NCBI GenBank assembly: GCA_964537055.1
Contig: CAZHYV010000010.1
Coordinates: forward strand, 1-24,449
Direction: 5' to 3'
DNA from: CAZHYV01 sp964537055
GTDB lineage: Bacteria; Myxococcota_A; Polyangia; Palsa-1104; JAEUJZ01
Length of the DNA: 24,449 bases
The translations under genes and the position numbers were made by a program. Shown here piece after piece: positions 8,684-15,771 of this stretch. The notes under the pieces were generated by a model, which saw nothing but the letters and a program-made list of their open reading frames with translations, did not search any database and had not been told where the DNA came from. Numbering within the stretch: the first letter of the stretch is position 1; every line of letters begins with the position of its first letter.

Positions 8684-9119
8684 TCCACCGACTCCCTGTG
8701 CGAATGAGGCTCACTCGGCTATCTGCTTTGTTAAGAGTCCAAGACATGCCTTTGCCAAGACTGTTGATTTGCTGGGTGGCCGGAGGCTGGACGGTGATTT
8801 CTTGTCCTGGGGTTCCTGCACTTCCGCCGGCATCCCAGATCAGAAGCTCGGTCCCTTCTGGATAGCTTTCTGGAAGAAAAAGGCTCACCGCTCCGGCCCG
8901 ACGAACGGCAAGCTTGCGGTCTCCTGCACTCACTTCGTAGGTTCCTTGCGTTATCTCCTGATGGCCGTTTTTCATGCCTTGTGGGCTTAGCCACACAGGA
9001 TTTCCCTCGGCATCGGCAAAAAGACAAGACTCTCCGAGCCCTGTAGGGGGAGCCGCTTGTTTTGGAAACTGCGCAGCGGAAAAAGAGCCTACACTCTCAG
9101 GAAAGGGAAGCATTGACAT
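8673..9119 (-). CDS. Small beta-rich structural protein with a tail-fibre-type C-terminal domain
   Basis: 148 residues from an ATG with AAGGA nine bases upstream; the longer frame from 9212 would start inside the portal gene and lacks a ribosome site. The body reads EVSAGDRKLAVRRAGAVSLF, then TELLIWDAGGSAGTPGQEIT, then VQPPATQQINS and SRVSLIRTGSRWNAV. This order (strand-forming 'd..llv...', 'I.D..G.a....ItI.p.....I.g', ending 'v.L...G..W') is that of a small beta-domain repeatedly found at the C-terminus of tail fibres and other phage surface proteins. It lies between portal and protease, an unusual place for a fibre, so it could be a head fibre or decoration. Overlaps the portal gene by 23 bases. 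Confidence 0.6.
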   Translation of the reverse strand: MSMLPFPESVGSFSAAQFPKQAAPPTGLGESCLFADAEGNPVWLSPQGMKNGHQEITQGTYEVSAGDRKLAVRRAGAVSLFLPESYPEGTELLIWDAGGSAGTPGQEITVQPPATQQINSLGKGMSWTLNKADSRVSLIRTGSRWNAV

Positions 9120-10734
9120 GGGGGGACATCCTTTCTTGCTTAGAAACGGGTTTTTCTGGAATAGATTCTGGGTTGGGTGTGGGGGCGGATGTACCCTGGC
9201 TGGCCTCAGCACCGCTCACCACTTTGCCGCCCGCGGGCACGGCCACGGCTTCGCCGCCCATTTCATCGTCTTTATCTTTGGGTGCATTTAAATGCATGTC
9301 ATGGCGGAACTGGGCTGCACTGGTTTTGACTCCAATGCGTCCAGCCAGCGCATAGATGTTGGCGCGTTCCATCCCGGTTTCGCGTTCAATCCGCGAGGTA
9401 TACCAGGGCAAACGGGCTAAAATTTCTGACGGAGAAGCCCCGAGTTCTTCTGCAAGCACCTGGGCATTCAGTTCTAATGTCGGCTGAAACACGCCTCGTC
9501 GAATGCTGGTGCACAGCTTCATGGCCGAGAGCAGCTTTCCATCAAAGGCAGCGTTTTCGTGAATGCCCCCTAAACCGTAGGAGCCAGGGCCGCCGGAGCT
9601 ATCCACCGTGAGGTTGCTGTACAGAACTCGTTTCGAAATTTCTCCGTTTAAAAACTGCGCAGCATCACGGTGCACCAGAGAGCCATTCGGGGCAGTACCG
9701 GCTTCACGGATATTTAATCCTTCATCCGAGACCACCAGCTTGCCTTGACCCCACTGACGGAGGAGAAGGTCTGTGAGCCGTTTTGCTTCTTCATGGCTCA
9801 TGCGTTTGCCGTCATACTCGGCGATGAGTTGGGGAAGTCCATACTCATGCAGGTAGATGGTCATGTCCCGCAACGACCAGTGCTTCATCGCGTGCAGCCA
9901 AATGCACGACCGCATAAAGCCCCGCCGCTCGGACAAAGGAGAGAAACCAAACGCACGGTGGAATACAAACTTCCCTGGAGGCAGCGGGACATAGCCACCT
10001 TGCAGCCAGAGCAAGGGTTCCCCGGTACTTGCATCAAAGGTAAAATGTTTGGGATGAACGATTTCTAAGGTTTTCGGAACTAAATAGATGCCTTTCCGTT
10101 TCTTGCCTCGGCTGTCCATCCAACTAATGGGACGATAATCAAAGACATTTTCCGCGCCTGCGTAGCCGATTCCATCGGCAAACAGCAGGCCAAAGCGTGC
10201 GTCATCCCACGACTCGATCTGTCCTTTCACCACCGTCATGTAATTGGCAATCGAAATGGCGAGCTCATCCCCTTGGAAATGTTCGGAAGGTTCAATCCGG
10301 TCGGGTTTACCAATGATGCCGCTGTTGCGCTGTTCAATGACTCCGCCTAGGTGTGCGTCTTTCTCAATGACCATGTCGCACATATCGGCGAACTGAAACG
10401 GCTGTCCCAGATTCGCTTGATGAATGGCACTGGTGATGGCTTCTGGGGTCAGTTGGCCCGAAAACGTTGACCAACGTGTCTCGACGGGGCCAGCCCCTCC
10501 CGAGATTCGCCCAAATAAGGCTTCGAGCATTCGGGTTGTCGCCATCAGATCGGGATCGACTTGCAGCGAGGTTCTGGGAGAACGCGGCGCAAACCCAGGG
10601 ACCGCTTTTGAGACCAGCGATTGCCGCTCAATCGGAAGCGCAGACGCACCTTGAGACAGCCCTGCATACGAAAGCAAGGCTGTTCCGAACCGATGCGCGA
10701 TCCGCTGGACGAAGGTTGGAGGCTTAATCACCAC
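9097..10734 (-). CDS. Portal protein, DUF935 family (Mu gp29-like)
   Basis: 545 residues beginning at a GTG; a stop lies two codons upstream and no ATG occurs before residue 64, so a non-ATG start is required, but no clear ribosome site is visible. Residues 94-140 (QLTPEAITSAIHQANLGQPF, then EKDAHLGGVIEQRNSGI at 124-140) are the DUF935 hallmark. Later segments include DARFGLLFADGIGYAGAENV, PKHFTFDASTGEPL, HRAFGFSPLSERRGF, ATKHW-like LHAMKHWSLRDMTIYLHEYG, then LPQLIAEYD, all in family order. Portals form the 12-mer ring through which DNA enters. The last 50 residues (Pro/Glu/Gly/Ser-rich) look disordered. Strong call. Confidence 0.9.
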   Translation of the reverse strand: MVIKPPTFVQRIAHRFGTALLSYAGLSQGASALPIERQSLVSKAVPGFAPRSPRTSLQVDPDLMATTRMLEALFGRISGGAGPVETRWSTFSGQLTPEAITSAIHQANLGQPFQFADMCDMVIEKDAHLGGVIEQRNSGIIGKPDRIEPSEHFQGDELAISIANYMTVVKGQIESWDDARFGLLFADGIGYAGAENVFDYRPISWMDSRGKKRKGIYLVPKTLEIVHPKHFTFDASTGEPLLWLQGGYVPLPPGKFVFHRAFGFSPLSERRGFMRSCIWLHAMKHWSLRDMTIYLHEYGLPQLIAEYDGKRMSHEEAKRLTDLLLRQWGQGKLVVSDEGLNIREAGTAPNGSLVHRDAAQFLNGEISKRVLYSNLTVDSSGGPGSYGLGGIHENAAFDGKLLSAMKLCTSIRRGVFQPTLELNAQVLAEELGASPSEILARLPWYTSRIERETGMERANIYALAGRIGVKTSAAQFRHDMHLNAPKDKDDEMGGEAVAVPAGGKVVSGAEASQGTSAPTPNPESIPEKPVSKQERMSPHVNASLS

Positions 10735-10740
10735 ACATCA

Positions 10741-10888
10741 ATGCTAGGAAGGTTTGCATCAGCGTGACCAAACAAAAAACACGGTAGGACCAAATAGTTT
10801 TTGCAGTCTGACCAACGGAACAAAAAATCCGAGCGATTGTTTGGTTGCAAAAGATCCACTTGTGTTATCCAAGAAATCCATCCAGATG
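10741..10888. promoter_or_regulatory. Divergent promoter region with iterated GACCAA motif
   Basis: Between the portal (leftward) and the ribbon-helix-helix gene (rightward). GACCAA occurs at about 10766, 10788 and 10810, i.e. every 21-23 bases on the same strand, each followed within 10 bases by an A- or T-rich run; an inverted copy (GTTTGGTT) lies at 10839-10846. Spacing of two helical turns is what a small repressor binding on one DNA face would use. The ribbon-helix-helix protein encoded next to it is the obvious candidate to bind here. Inference only. Confidence 0.4.
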
Positions 10889-10904
10889 AGTGAAGGAGGA
10901 AAAT

Positions 10905-11099
10905 ATGACGTTTTTATCCAAACGAAATAAGATGTGTAGCCTGAAAGTGAGCGAGGAAGAAAAGGCTGCTCTGGTCGCGATGTCCAGGGAACTTCGCTTG
11001 CCGGTTCAAGAACTCCTTCGTCGAGGAGGTTTTAAAGAAGGGCGTAGATTACTCTCACGTCAAAGAATGAAACAAGGAGAGAAGTTTTCTTTTAGGTAA
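10905..11099 (+). CDS. Small ribbon-helix-helix (CopG/Arc-type) DNA-binding protein
   Basis: 64 residues. An ATG with GGAGG seven bases before it decides the start; a GTG five codons earlier would place the ribosome site inside the gene. KMCSLKVSEEEKAALVAMS gives a short basic/hydrophobic strand followed by a helix, then RELRLPVQELLRRGGFKEGR gives the turn and second helix: the ribbon-helix-helix layout. The tail is basic. Such proteins bind as dimers to repeated short operators and often autoregulate; the GACCAA repeats upstream fit. It is alone on the plus strand and converges on the nuclease gene. Confidence 0.7.
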   Translation: MTFLSKRNKMCSLKVSEEEKAALVAMSRELRLPVQELLRRGGFKEGRRLLSRQRMKQGEKFSFR

Positions 11100-11177
11100 A
11101 TATGCTGCGTCGCTCGTTATGTAAAGGGATTGGGATATTGGTTGTCAAAGGTGTTATTTCTAGAATTAAGGAGTCCT

Positions 11178-12101
11178 TTAAGTAGCATGATGAGACAGAT
11201 CCCTAGAAACAGAAATGCCTTCTTTCTCTACATCTCCATTAATGAAACCGTCTTTCTCTACGATGAGCAGGCTCTCGTCAATAATATCTCGAACAACCGC
11301 TCGTGCATCACCAGCGTCTATATCAATAGTGATAGGCTCTGACGATAAAAATTTATAATGAAAGTCCATCCCATGAAGCTTTATTCGAATTTCTGAACTT
11401 ACCTCAATCCAAGCGTTATCCCAACGATACGTATGGATATGTACTTCCTCACTGGCGGATTTTGAAGGTAGCTGGTCGAAAAGCTCAAGAATGCTCATTC
11501 GGTGTTGGCTTTCATTTTCTGTCCACGAAACAAAGACTTTGTCTGTCATCCCCTCGAATTGTGCTTGCTTCAAAAGCGTCCTTATTGCTTGATCGTTAGA
11601 TTCTTTTACCCAATTTGGGTCTGGATGAATTTGCACCTTCATTAATTTTGGAGAAGTCGTGCAAACATCTATCCTTATTTTACGACAACTTGCCCATCCA
11701 TTCCCAACATAGTCTGAACCATCTTCAACGGGTTTACGAATCAGCTTCAGTCCAATATTATTAGCTTGAGCAAATCCTATGGCACCGCTTTGAAACCCAA
11801 CTTGTGATACGATGATTCCTCTAAGACCAGGCACATCAGTTGTGGTACCTATCATCTCTCGCACTATCCCAATATCTACAGCCTGGTTCCAGTTCTTACA
11901 TTCAATGGCGACCTTATGAGTAATTCCGCCAAGACGAAACTCCCAGTAAACATCGATCTCATGCTCCACACCTGGAGTTCTGCCTTGGATCTTCTTTTTA
12001 TGCTCTACTTTGATTGTAGACCCGTTTTGGGCAGTAAGCATCGCTTGCATAATTTCTTGGACAAATTGTTCGTAAGAAGTGCCTTTGCTCACATTCGACA
12101 T
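11178..12101 (-). CDS. Mrr-like restriction endonuclease (PD-(D/E)XK) domain protein
   Basis: 307 residues. AGGGAG lies seven bases before the chosen ATG; the ATG five codons upstream would include that ribosome site in the gene. Residues 8-20 (TSYEQFVQEIMQAML) form the first helix with the conserved Glu; E48/D50 in VEHEIDVYWEF and E67-C68-K69 in AIECKNW form the D...ExK active site of the PD-(D/E)XK fold; GIIVSQVGFQSGAIGFAQAN is the following helix with the Q-x3-x-A family pattern. This is the core of Mrr_cat/restriction endonuclease-like proteins, which cut (often modified) DNA. The C-terminal 190 residues are beta-rich and unrecognised; perhaps target recognition. Codons are more AT-rich than the late genes. 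Likely co-transcribed with the upstream HTH gene. Confidence 0.8.
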   Translation of the reverse strand: MSNVSKGTSYEQFVQEIMQAMLTAQNGSTIKVEHKKKIQGRTPGVEHEIDVYWEFRLGGITHKVAIECKNWNQAVDIGIVREMIGTTTDVPGLRGIIVSQVGFQSGAIGFAQANNIGLKLIRKPVEDGSDYVGNGWASCRKIRIDVCTTSPKLMKVQIHPDPNWVKESNDQAIRTLLKQAQFEGMTDKVFVSWTENESQHRMSILELFDQLPSKSASEEVHIHTYRWDNAWIEVSSEIRIKLHGMDFHYKFLSSEPITIDIDAGDARAVVRDIIDESLLIVEKDGFINGDVEKEGISVSRDLSHHAT

Positions 12102-12177
12102 TCTTTTCTCCCTCATGTAAATCTATATAAGCTTCGGATGCTTTATAAGCTAAAAGACGGCGAAAGAAGAGCGGTAT

Positions 12178-12405
12178 CTAACCTTTTGGTTCGTCTAAGG
12201 TGACTAGCTCGGATAAAGACAATTGCAGTGCATCTGCTAGCTTTAACAGGGTGCTCACTTTAAGATCCGTAGTTGCGTACTCAATGTTTTGGATCGTCTT
12301 CCAAGAAATTCCGTACTCCTCAAAATCTTCCTGGCGCATCCCACGTTCTTCACGTAAGGCGCGAAGCCGTTTTGCAAATGCGTGTTGAAAGGTTTGAAGG
12401 TCCAC
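12178..12405 (-). CDS. Small XRE-type helix-turn-helix regulator of the nuclease cassette
   Basis: About 75 residues from a GTG at 12405 (VDLQTFQHAFAKRLRALREE is where related regulators begin); a GTG at 12441 gives 87 residues but lies inside operator 1. REERGMRQEDFEEYGISWKT then IQNIEYATTDLKVSTLLKLA and DALQLSLSELVTL is a complete five-helix XRE domain with nothing else, the size and form of restriction-modification controller (C) proteins. It faces the ASCH gene and precedes the nuclease gene by 76 bases on the same strand. Two palindromes just upstream are probably its operators. Confidence 0.78.
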   Translation of the reverse strand: MDLQTFQHAFAKRLRALREERGMRQEDFEEYGISWKTIQNIEYATTDLKVSTLLKLADALQLSLSELVTLDEPKG

Positions 12406-12437
12406 CAGTGTACAGTGACCCAGAACACGATACTTGT

Positions 12438-12457
12438 ACACCTAGCGCACTAGGTGT
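12438..12457. promoter_or_regulatory. Operator site 1, perfect palindrome
   Basis: ACACCTAG-CGCA-CTAGGTGT: two perfect 8-base arms with a 4-base spacer. It overlaps the possible GTG start at 12441 of the HTH gene. Lies between a weak -35-like TTGTAC (12435) and a -10-like TATTGT (12457) reading towards the ASCH gene, where a bound repressor would block polymerase. Binding by the adjacent HTH protein is inferred. Confidence 0.65.
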
Positions 12458-12463
12458 ATTGTG

Positions 12464-12483
12464 ATACCTAGTACGCTAGGTGT
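12464..12483. promoter_or_regulatory. Operator site 2, near-perfect palindrome
   Basis: ATACCTAG-TACG-CTAGGTGT: same arms and spacer as site 1 with one mismatch pair. The centres of the two sites are 26 bases apart, about two and a half helical turns. The right arm supplies the AGGTG that is the only ribosome-site-like sequence before the ASCH gene ATG at 12490. Confidence 0.6.
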
Positions 12484-12489
12484 GAACCA

Positions 12490-13077
12490 ATGAAAGAAAA
12501 GATAATTTCTTTAGATACCCGCTCTGTCTTAGCCATTCTTCAAGGAAAGAAAACCCAACTCCGGTTGTTAGATGTTCCTCCCTATGAATATTTGCGACCA
12601 TCAAAGCAGGCGAAGCAAAGACAGGACACCCTTTCCGGCTTTCGTGTGAGGGAGGGGGATCATCTTCGGGTGAGAGAGGCATGGACACCCCTCTGTTTTA
12701 ATGGAGAAAAAGGCCACGTCTTTATCTGCTATCAAAGCGATTACACTGTCGCAGGCCCTTTCCCTTTCGACCCCGTAGACAAAGTTCGACTTCAGGGGTG
12801 GTCCCAAAAAAACAGATTCGGCCATTCACAATTTTATGACCCGTCTTATCTACCTAGGAATGCTTCGCGATTGGTTCTAAAAGTCGAACGCGTTCGTCAC
12901 GGATTATTGCAGGATATTTCGCGCGAAGACTTGCGAAGTGAAGGATTTCTCTGCTCGAATCCAGATCTTGACCAAGGGCTGTTCCAGCTCTGGTGGGATC
13001 AACATCACCATGACCTCTATGATTGGATGAGTAATCCACTTGTATGGGTGATCGATTTTCAGACTCTCCCAAAGTGA
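12490..13077 (+). CDS. ASCH (PUA-like)-domain phage protein
   Basis: 195 residues. Opens with IISLDTRSVLAILQGKKTQL (the family's 'i.fs.pmv.aIL.GrKTqtRR'), then GFRVREGDHLRVREAWTPL ('..GD.LWVRE.W'), then LPRNASRLVLKVERVRHGLL plus QDISREDLRSEGF ('mPr.ASRi.LeV..vrverLqdIse.da.aEG'), ending in LFQLWWDQ...WMSNPLVWVIDF. This is the architecture of ASCH-domain proteins common in phages. The fold binds nucleic acid or modified nucleosides; the exact job of this clade is not known. The second R of the usual KTQTRR is L here. Promoter region holds the two operators shared with the divergent HTH-nuclease pair. Confidence 0.75.
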   Translation: MKEKIISLDTRSVLAILQGKKTQLRLLDVPPYEYLRPSKQAKQRQDTLSGFRVREGDHLRVREAWTPLCFNGEKGHVFICYQSDYTVAGPFPFDPVDKVRLQGWSQKNRFGHSQFYDPSYLPRNASRLVLKVERVRHGLLQDISREDLRSEGFLCSNPDLDQGLFQLWWDQHHHDLYDWMSNPLVWVIDFQTLPK

Positions 13078-13079
13078 AA

Positions 13080-13093
13080 CGCTGCTATCAGCG
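13080..13093 (+). terminator. Short hairpin just after the ASCH gene
   Basis: CGCTG-CTAT-CAGCG, a 5-base stem with 4-base loop, starting 3 bases after the stop codon; followed by GATTTTCTTG, a poor T-run. Weak candidate terminator. Confidence 0.25.
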
Positions 13094-13132
13094 GCTACGA
13101 TTTTCTTGATTACTTCTTTTGGGACTGATAAC

Positions 13133-13153
13133 TATCTTTTCTTAGAAAAGATA
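13133..13153 (+). promoter_or_regulatory. Perfect inverted repeat adjoining the lipoprotein gene's ribosome site
   Basis: TATCTTTTC-TTA-GAAAAGATA, 9-base perfect arms. The AAGGAG ribosome site begins on the last base of the right arm. Could be a protein-binding operator or an RNA hairpin that affects translation of the lipoprotein; it has no T-run of its own after the stem, so it is not a standard terminator. Confidence 0.45.
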
Positions 13154-13160
13154 AGGAGTT

Positions 13161-13856
13161 ATGATGATGCGAATCAAGTTCTTCTTTGCAGCGTTCGTTC
13201 TGCTCTTTGGCTTCTGTAGTGGCTGTGGACCCGTTCCAAGAGAGGACGAAGAAAACACCCCACAAGAAGAGACTACAGAGACTCCTGTATCTCCTCCCCC
13301 TGAAGAACCGTTAGGGTTGTGTCCCTGTGAAGGAGAGAATACGAAAAACCCGATGCTTCATCAAACCTCTGCGATGATGTTACCAAATCCTGACCCGTTT
13401 GGTTTTGCGAGAAAAAAGGAGCCCTCAACGTACGAGGGACAGCAGATTACCGAGGTTGATCTAGATCTGGAGGCCCTTGAATTTCAACAAATGTATGCAG
13501 TCGTTGTCTCAGGCTCATTCCCCAATCCTTGTGGTCACGCCATCCTTAATATAGGTGGCAAAGGCGGGTGGTATTTTCATGTAGCCTCGGATGTATACCA
13601 TGTTCCTTTGGTCATGTCCGAACAGGGGTACCAACGTTATCTCAAGGAAGCGAGAAAATCAGAAATCGTACGCTATGGAGTCATCCTTTCGAATCCTCAA
13701 GCCGCACGTGCAAGACTCAAAGAACTCCTTACGAAAAAGTGGTTGTGGTTGGTCTTGCCGCATAATTGTGTGAGCTTTGTCGAAGAAATTGCGAAGGCAG
13801 GGGGATCCCAAGCTGGAATGTATGCAAACTGTCCCAAGGCAGAACGGTTTATCTAA
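13161..13856 (+). CDS. Lipoprotein with possible LRAT/permuted NlpC-P60-like Cys-His fold
   Basis: 231 residues if counted from the first of three consecutive ATGs; AAGGAG is 2, 5 and 8 bases from them, so the second or third may be used. Signal peptide MRIKFFFAAFVLLFGFCSGC with the lipid Cys at about 22, then an acidic Glu/Pro/Thr linker (to about 52) and a CPC motif. The C-terminal domain has PCGHAILNIGG with His at about 126 and LPHNCVSFVEEIAKAGG with Cys at about 203. His before an N-C-x-x-F motif is the order seen in circularly permuted papain-fold enzymes (LRAT/YiiX-like), some of which cut lipids or peptides. This is a motif-level guess without a family match. Anchored to a membrane by lipid. 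Ten bases separate it from the next gene. Confidence 0.7.
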   Translation: MMMRIKFFFAAFVLLFGFCSGCGPVPREDEENTPQEETTETPVSPPPEEPLGLCPCEGENTKNPMLHQTSAMMLPNPDPFGFARKKEPSTYEGQQITEVDLDLEALEFQQMYAVVVSGSFPNPCGHAILNIGGKGGWYFHVASDVYHVPLVMSEQGYQRYLKEARKSEIVRYGVILSNPQAARARLKELLTKKWLWLVLPHNCVSFVEEIAKAGGSQAGMYANCPKAERFI

Positions 13857-13865
13857 AGGAGGGAA

Positions 13866-14051
13866 ATGATGTTTCAAAAAATCGTATTTATGACAGGCGG
13901 ATTTATTCTAGGAAGTGCTTTGGTATGGTTGTTCTTCCTGCTGGTACCCCTTCATCTAGGTCTGGATAGGATCATGCAATGGATGTTTGCTGGAGGAATC
14001 GCTGGGGTGCTAGGAGGATACGCTCTTTCAAGAACGTGGAAGAGAAGGTAG
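13866..14051 (+). CDS. Small two-helix membrane protein (holin-like size)
   Basis: 61 residues, with AAAGGAGGGAA before the tandem ATGs. Two hydrophobic segments (about 5-28, FMTGGFILGSALVWLFFLLV; about 36-55, IMQWMFAGGIAGVLGGYALS with Gly-rich face) and a basic end RTWKRR. Size and topology fit a class II holin or an immunity/exclusion membrane protein. Tight spacing after the lipoprotein suggests a shared transcript. I cannot distinguish lysis from a moron function. Confidence 0.6.
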   Translation: MMFQKIVFMTGGFILGSALVWLFFLLVPLHLGLDRIMQWMFAGGIAGVLGGYALSRTWKRR

Positions 14052-14061
14052 TAACCTTGGG

Positions 14062-14085
14062 CAAGCAATGAACAAAGATTGCTTG
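14062..14085. terminator. Inverted repeat between convergent genes
   Basis: CAAGCAAT, 8-base loop, ATTGCTTG: a perfect 8-base stem lying between the end of the membrane-protein gene and the end of the large terminase gene. No T-run on either strand, so termination would be inefficient; position is right for a bidirectional terminator. Confidence 0.35.
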
Positions 14086-14103
14086 GCGAGAAAAGGAGTT
14101 GAT

Positions 14104-15771
14104 TCACTTCCGTTTCATTGCCTCTAACAGCGCATTCTCCGCGCGCCAGATGAAGTACCCTGCTGCATCGGGGGCATGGCTGTATTTGCCCACAGGTTTT
14201 TTATTTTTGGCCTCACAGCGCCGGAAGGCTTCCGCAGTTCGTTCTGCTTTGGGGTCCACAAACAAGCGTTTCTGTTCCAGAAGCTGATTCATCAAATTAA
14301 TCCGCATCGGTACGGGTGGGTTTTGTGCATGTTCTTCAATCACGGCTTTTTGACGCAGGCGGCGATGGACTTGGACAGACTCTTGCGGAGGAAAAATGCG
14401 CCAGTAGTACGATTCCATGATGCGGTAACTGAATGTCTCAGGGTCGGCATCTTTGCCCCGTTGTCGTCCTGAGGAGCCTTGCCATCCTCCGGAGGCATCT
14501 GCAATGATCAGGGTATCTTGCGGCGACCATCCCGCCGCAAACATGGCACGGGCTAACCCTTCTTCCGTCCAAAACTCGCCAACGGAGATGTCATTCATCA
14601 CTTCTTCCGTGACAAAATAACAATAGGAACCAGCCGGAGCTCCCAGCGTGTTTCGTTCTGGGGCTTTCAAGACCTTGACTCGCACGGTAGCGCAGTAAGG
14701 CCGCCAGTTAAAGTCCATCCCCGCACCATAAGGAAAGGAGGCACCGCGAAAACAGTTCATCAGGCCAATGACATGCACAGTCCCATCTTCCCAGGCGGTA
14801 GGGACAGGTTGAATGTTCTTTTGGTCCCACTTCGGATAGCAGCGATCCGTAATCGAGACCCACATGCCCAGGTTGTCACGTTGTTCTTGTTTGGGGTCAA
14901 TCACCTGGACAATCGAAGCAAAGCCCTTGCGCGAGCTTTGCTCAATCCGCCGGTTTTTACCAGGAGGAAAGGTCGTGATCCTCGCATAGGGTAAGCGGCT
15001 TTTCTTCGTATCTGGATCAGTTTCTACAATGGCTTCGTATAAGTCCTCACACCACAGCCCCCGGACAGAATCGGGCGGGTTCAGCGCAAGAATCGTAAGC
15101 CCGCCTGCATCTAAATTATTGCCGAGGCAGTTGATTGCAGCTTTGCCTTGCACTTGCTGGGCTTCGTTAATCCCAATGATCGGCACGCCTCCTTCTTTGA
15201 GACCATCGGGATCATCCGCAGATTTGATGTAGAGCTCGGCACCCGTACAAAATCGGTAGCAACGGTCCGACTTGGTAAATTGGATGGGTCCTCCTGGTTT
15301 GAGCCAAGAAGTAGGCAGAATCTTCGCAATGGTCTCTCGAATCTCGCGTTGCCGAGGATAGTTGGGGACCACAAGCCAGCCGATCATGCGGCCTGTTTTC
15401 ACCCGAGGCACATGGAGGACCGTGAGCAGGACCCACAAGACCATGAAGAACGTTTTGCCCCCTCTCCGGTTGTCGGCAAACATTTCCAGGCTGATTTCTC
15501 GCGGAAGTCCAGTCGTAAAACGATGCAGCCACGCAGCAAAGTTTCGAGCGGCTGCATCCTGGCTTTCTTCTGCTGTCAGGATGTGAGGAGAATGAATAAG
15601 ACCTGTCGGCGTTTCGATAAACTGCTGCGTGAGTTGATCCCAGGTTCCACCTGCTTGAAATAGAGGCTCTCCTGTAAAGGAGCGAAGCTCAACCTTGAGG
15701 TTTTGGTACCGCGAAGTATACGCGCACTGTTGATAGAATGCTTTAATCTCTAGTCGAGCAGACCCAGCCAT
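14104..15771 (-). CDS. Terminase large subunit (DNA-packaging ATPase/nuclease)
   Basis: 555 residues. ATPase: Walker A-like DNRRGGKT at 100-107; Walker B with catalytic Glu in PIIGINEA at 197-204 (Asn in place of the usual Asp); coupling motif TILALNPP at 226-233. RNase H-like nuclease: acidic residues D353 (GMDFNW), D425 (LIIAD) and D535 (SHAPDAAGY), the last in the usual HxxDAxxY setting. Motor cuts and packages phage DNA into proheads through the portal. No clear ribosome site before the ATG; 122 bases without a gene separate it from the HTH gene upstream. Unlike the usual order, it is separated from the portal gene by more than 3 kb. Confidence 0.9.
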   Translation of the reverse strand: MAGSARLEIKAFYQQCAYTSRYQNLKVELRSFTGEPLFQAGGTWDQLTQQFIETPTGLIHSPHILTAEESQDAAARNFAAWLHRFTTGLPREISLEMFADNRRGGKTFFMVLWVLLTVLHVPRVKTGRMIGWLVVPNYPRQREIRETIAKILPTSWLKPGGPIQFTKSDRCYRFCTGAELYIKSADDPDGLKEGGVPIIGINEAQQVQGKAAINCLGNNLDAGGLTILALNPPDSVRGLWCEDLYEAIVETDPDTKKSRLPYARITTFPPGKNRRIEQSSRKGFASIVQVIDPKQEQRDNLGMWVSITDRCYPKWDQKNIQPVPTAWEDGTVHVIGLMNCFRGASFPYGAGMDFNWRPYCATVRVKVLKAPERNTLGAPAGSYCYFVTEEVMNDISVGEFWTEEGLARAMFAAGWSPQDTLIIADASGGWQGSSGRQRGKDADPETFSYRIMESYYWRIFPPQESVQVHRRLRQKAVIEEHAQNPPVPMRINLMNQLLEQKRLFVDPKAERTAEAFRRCEAKNKKPVGKYSHAPDAAGYFIWRAENALLEAMKRK

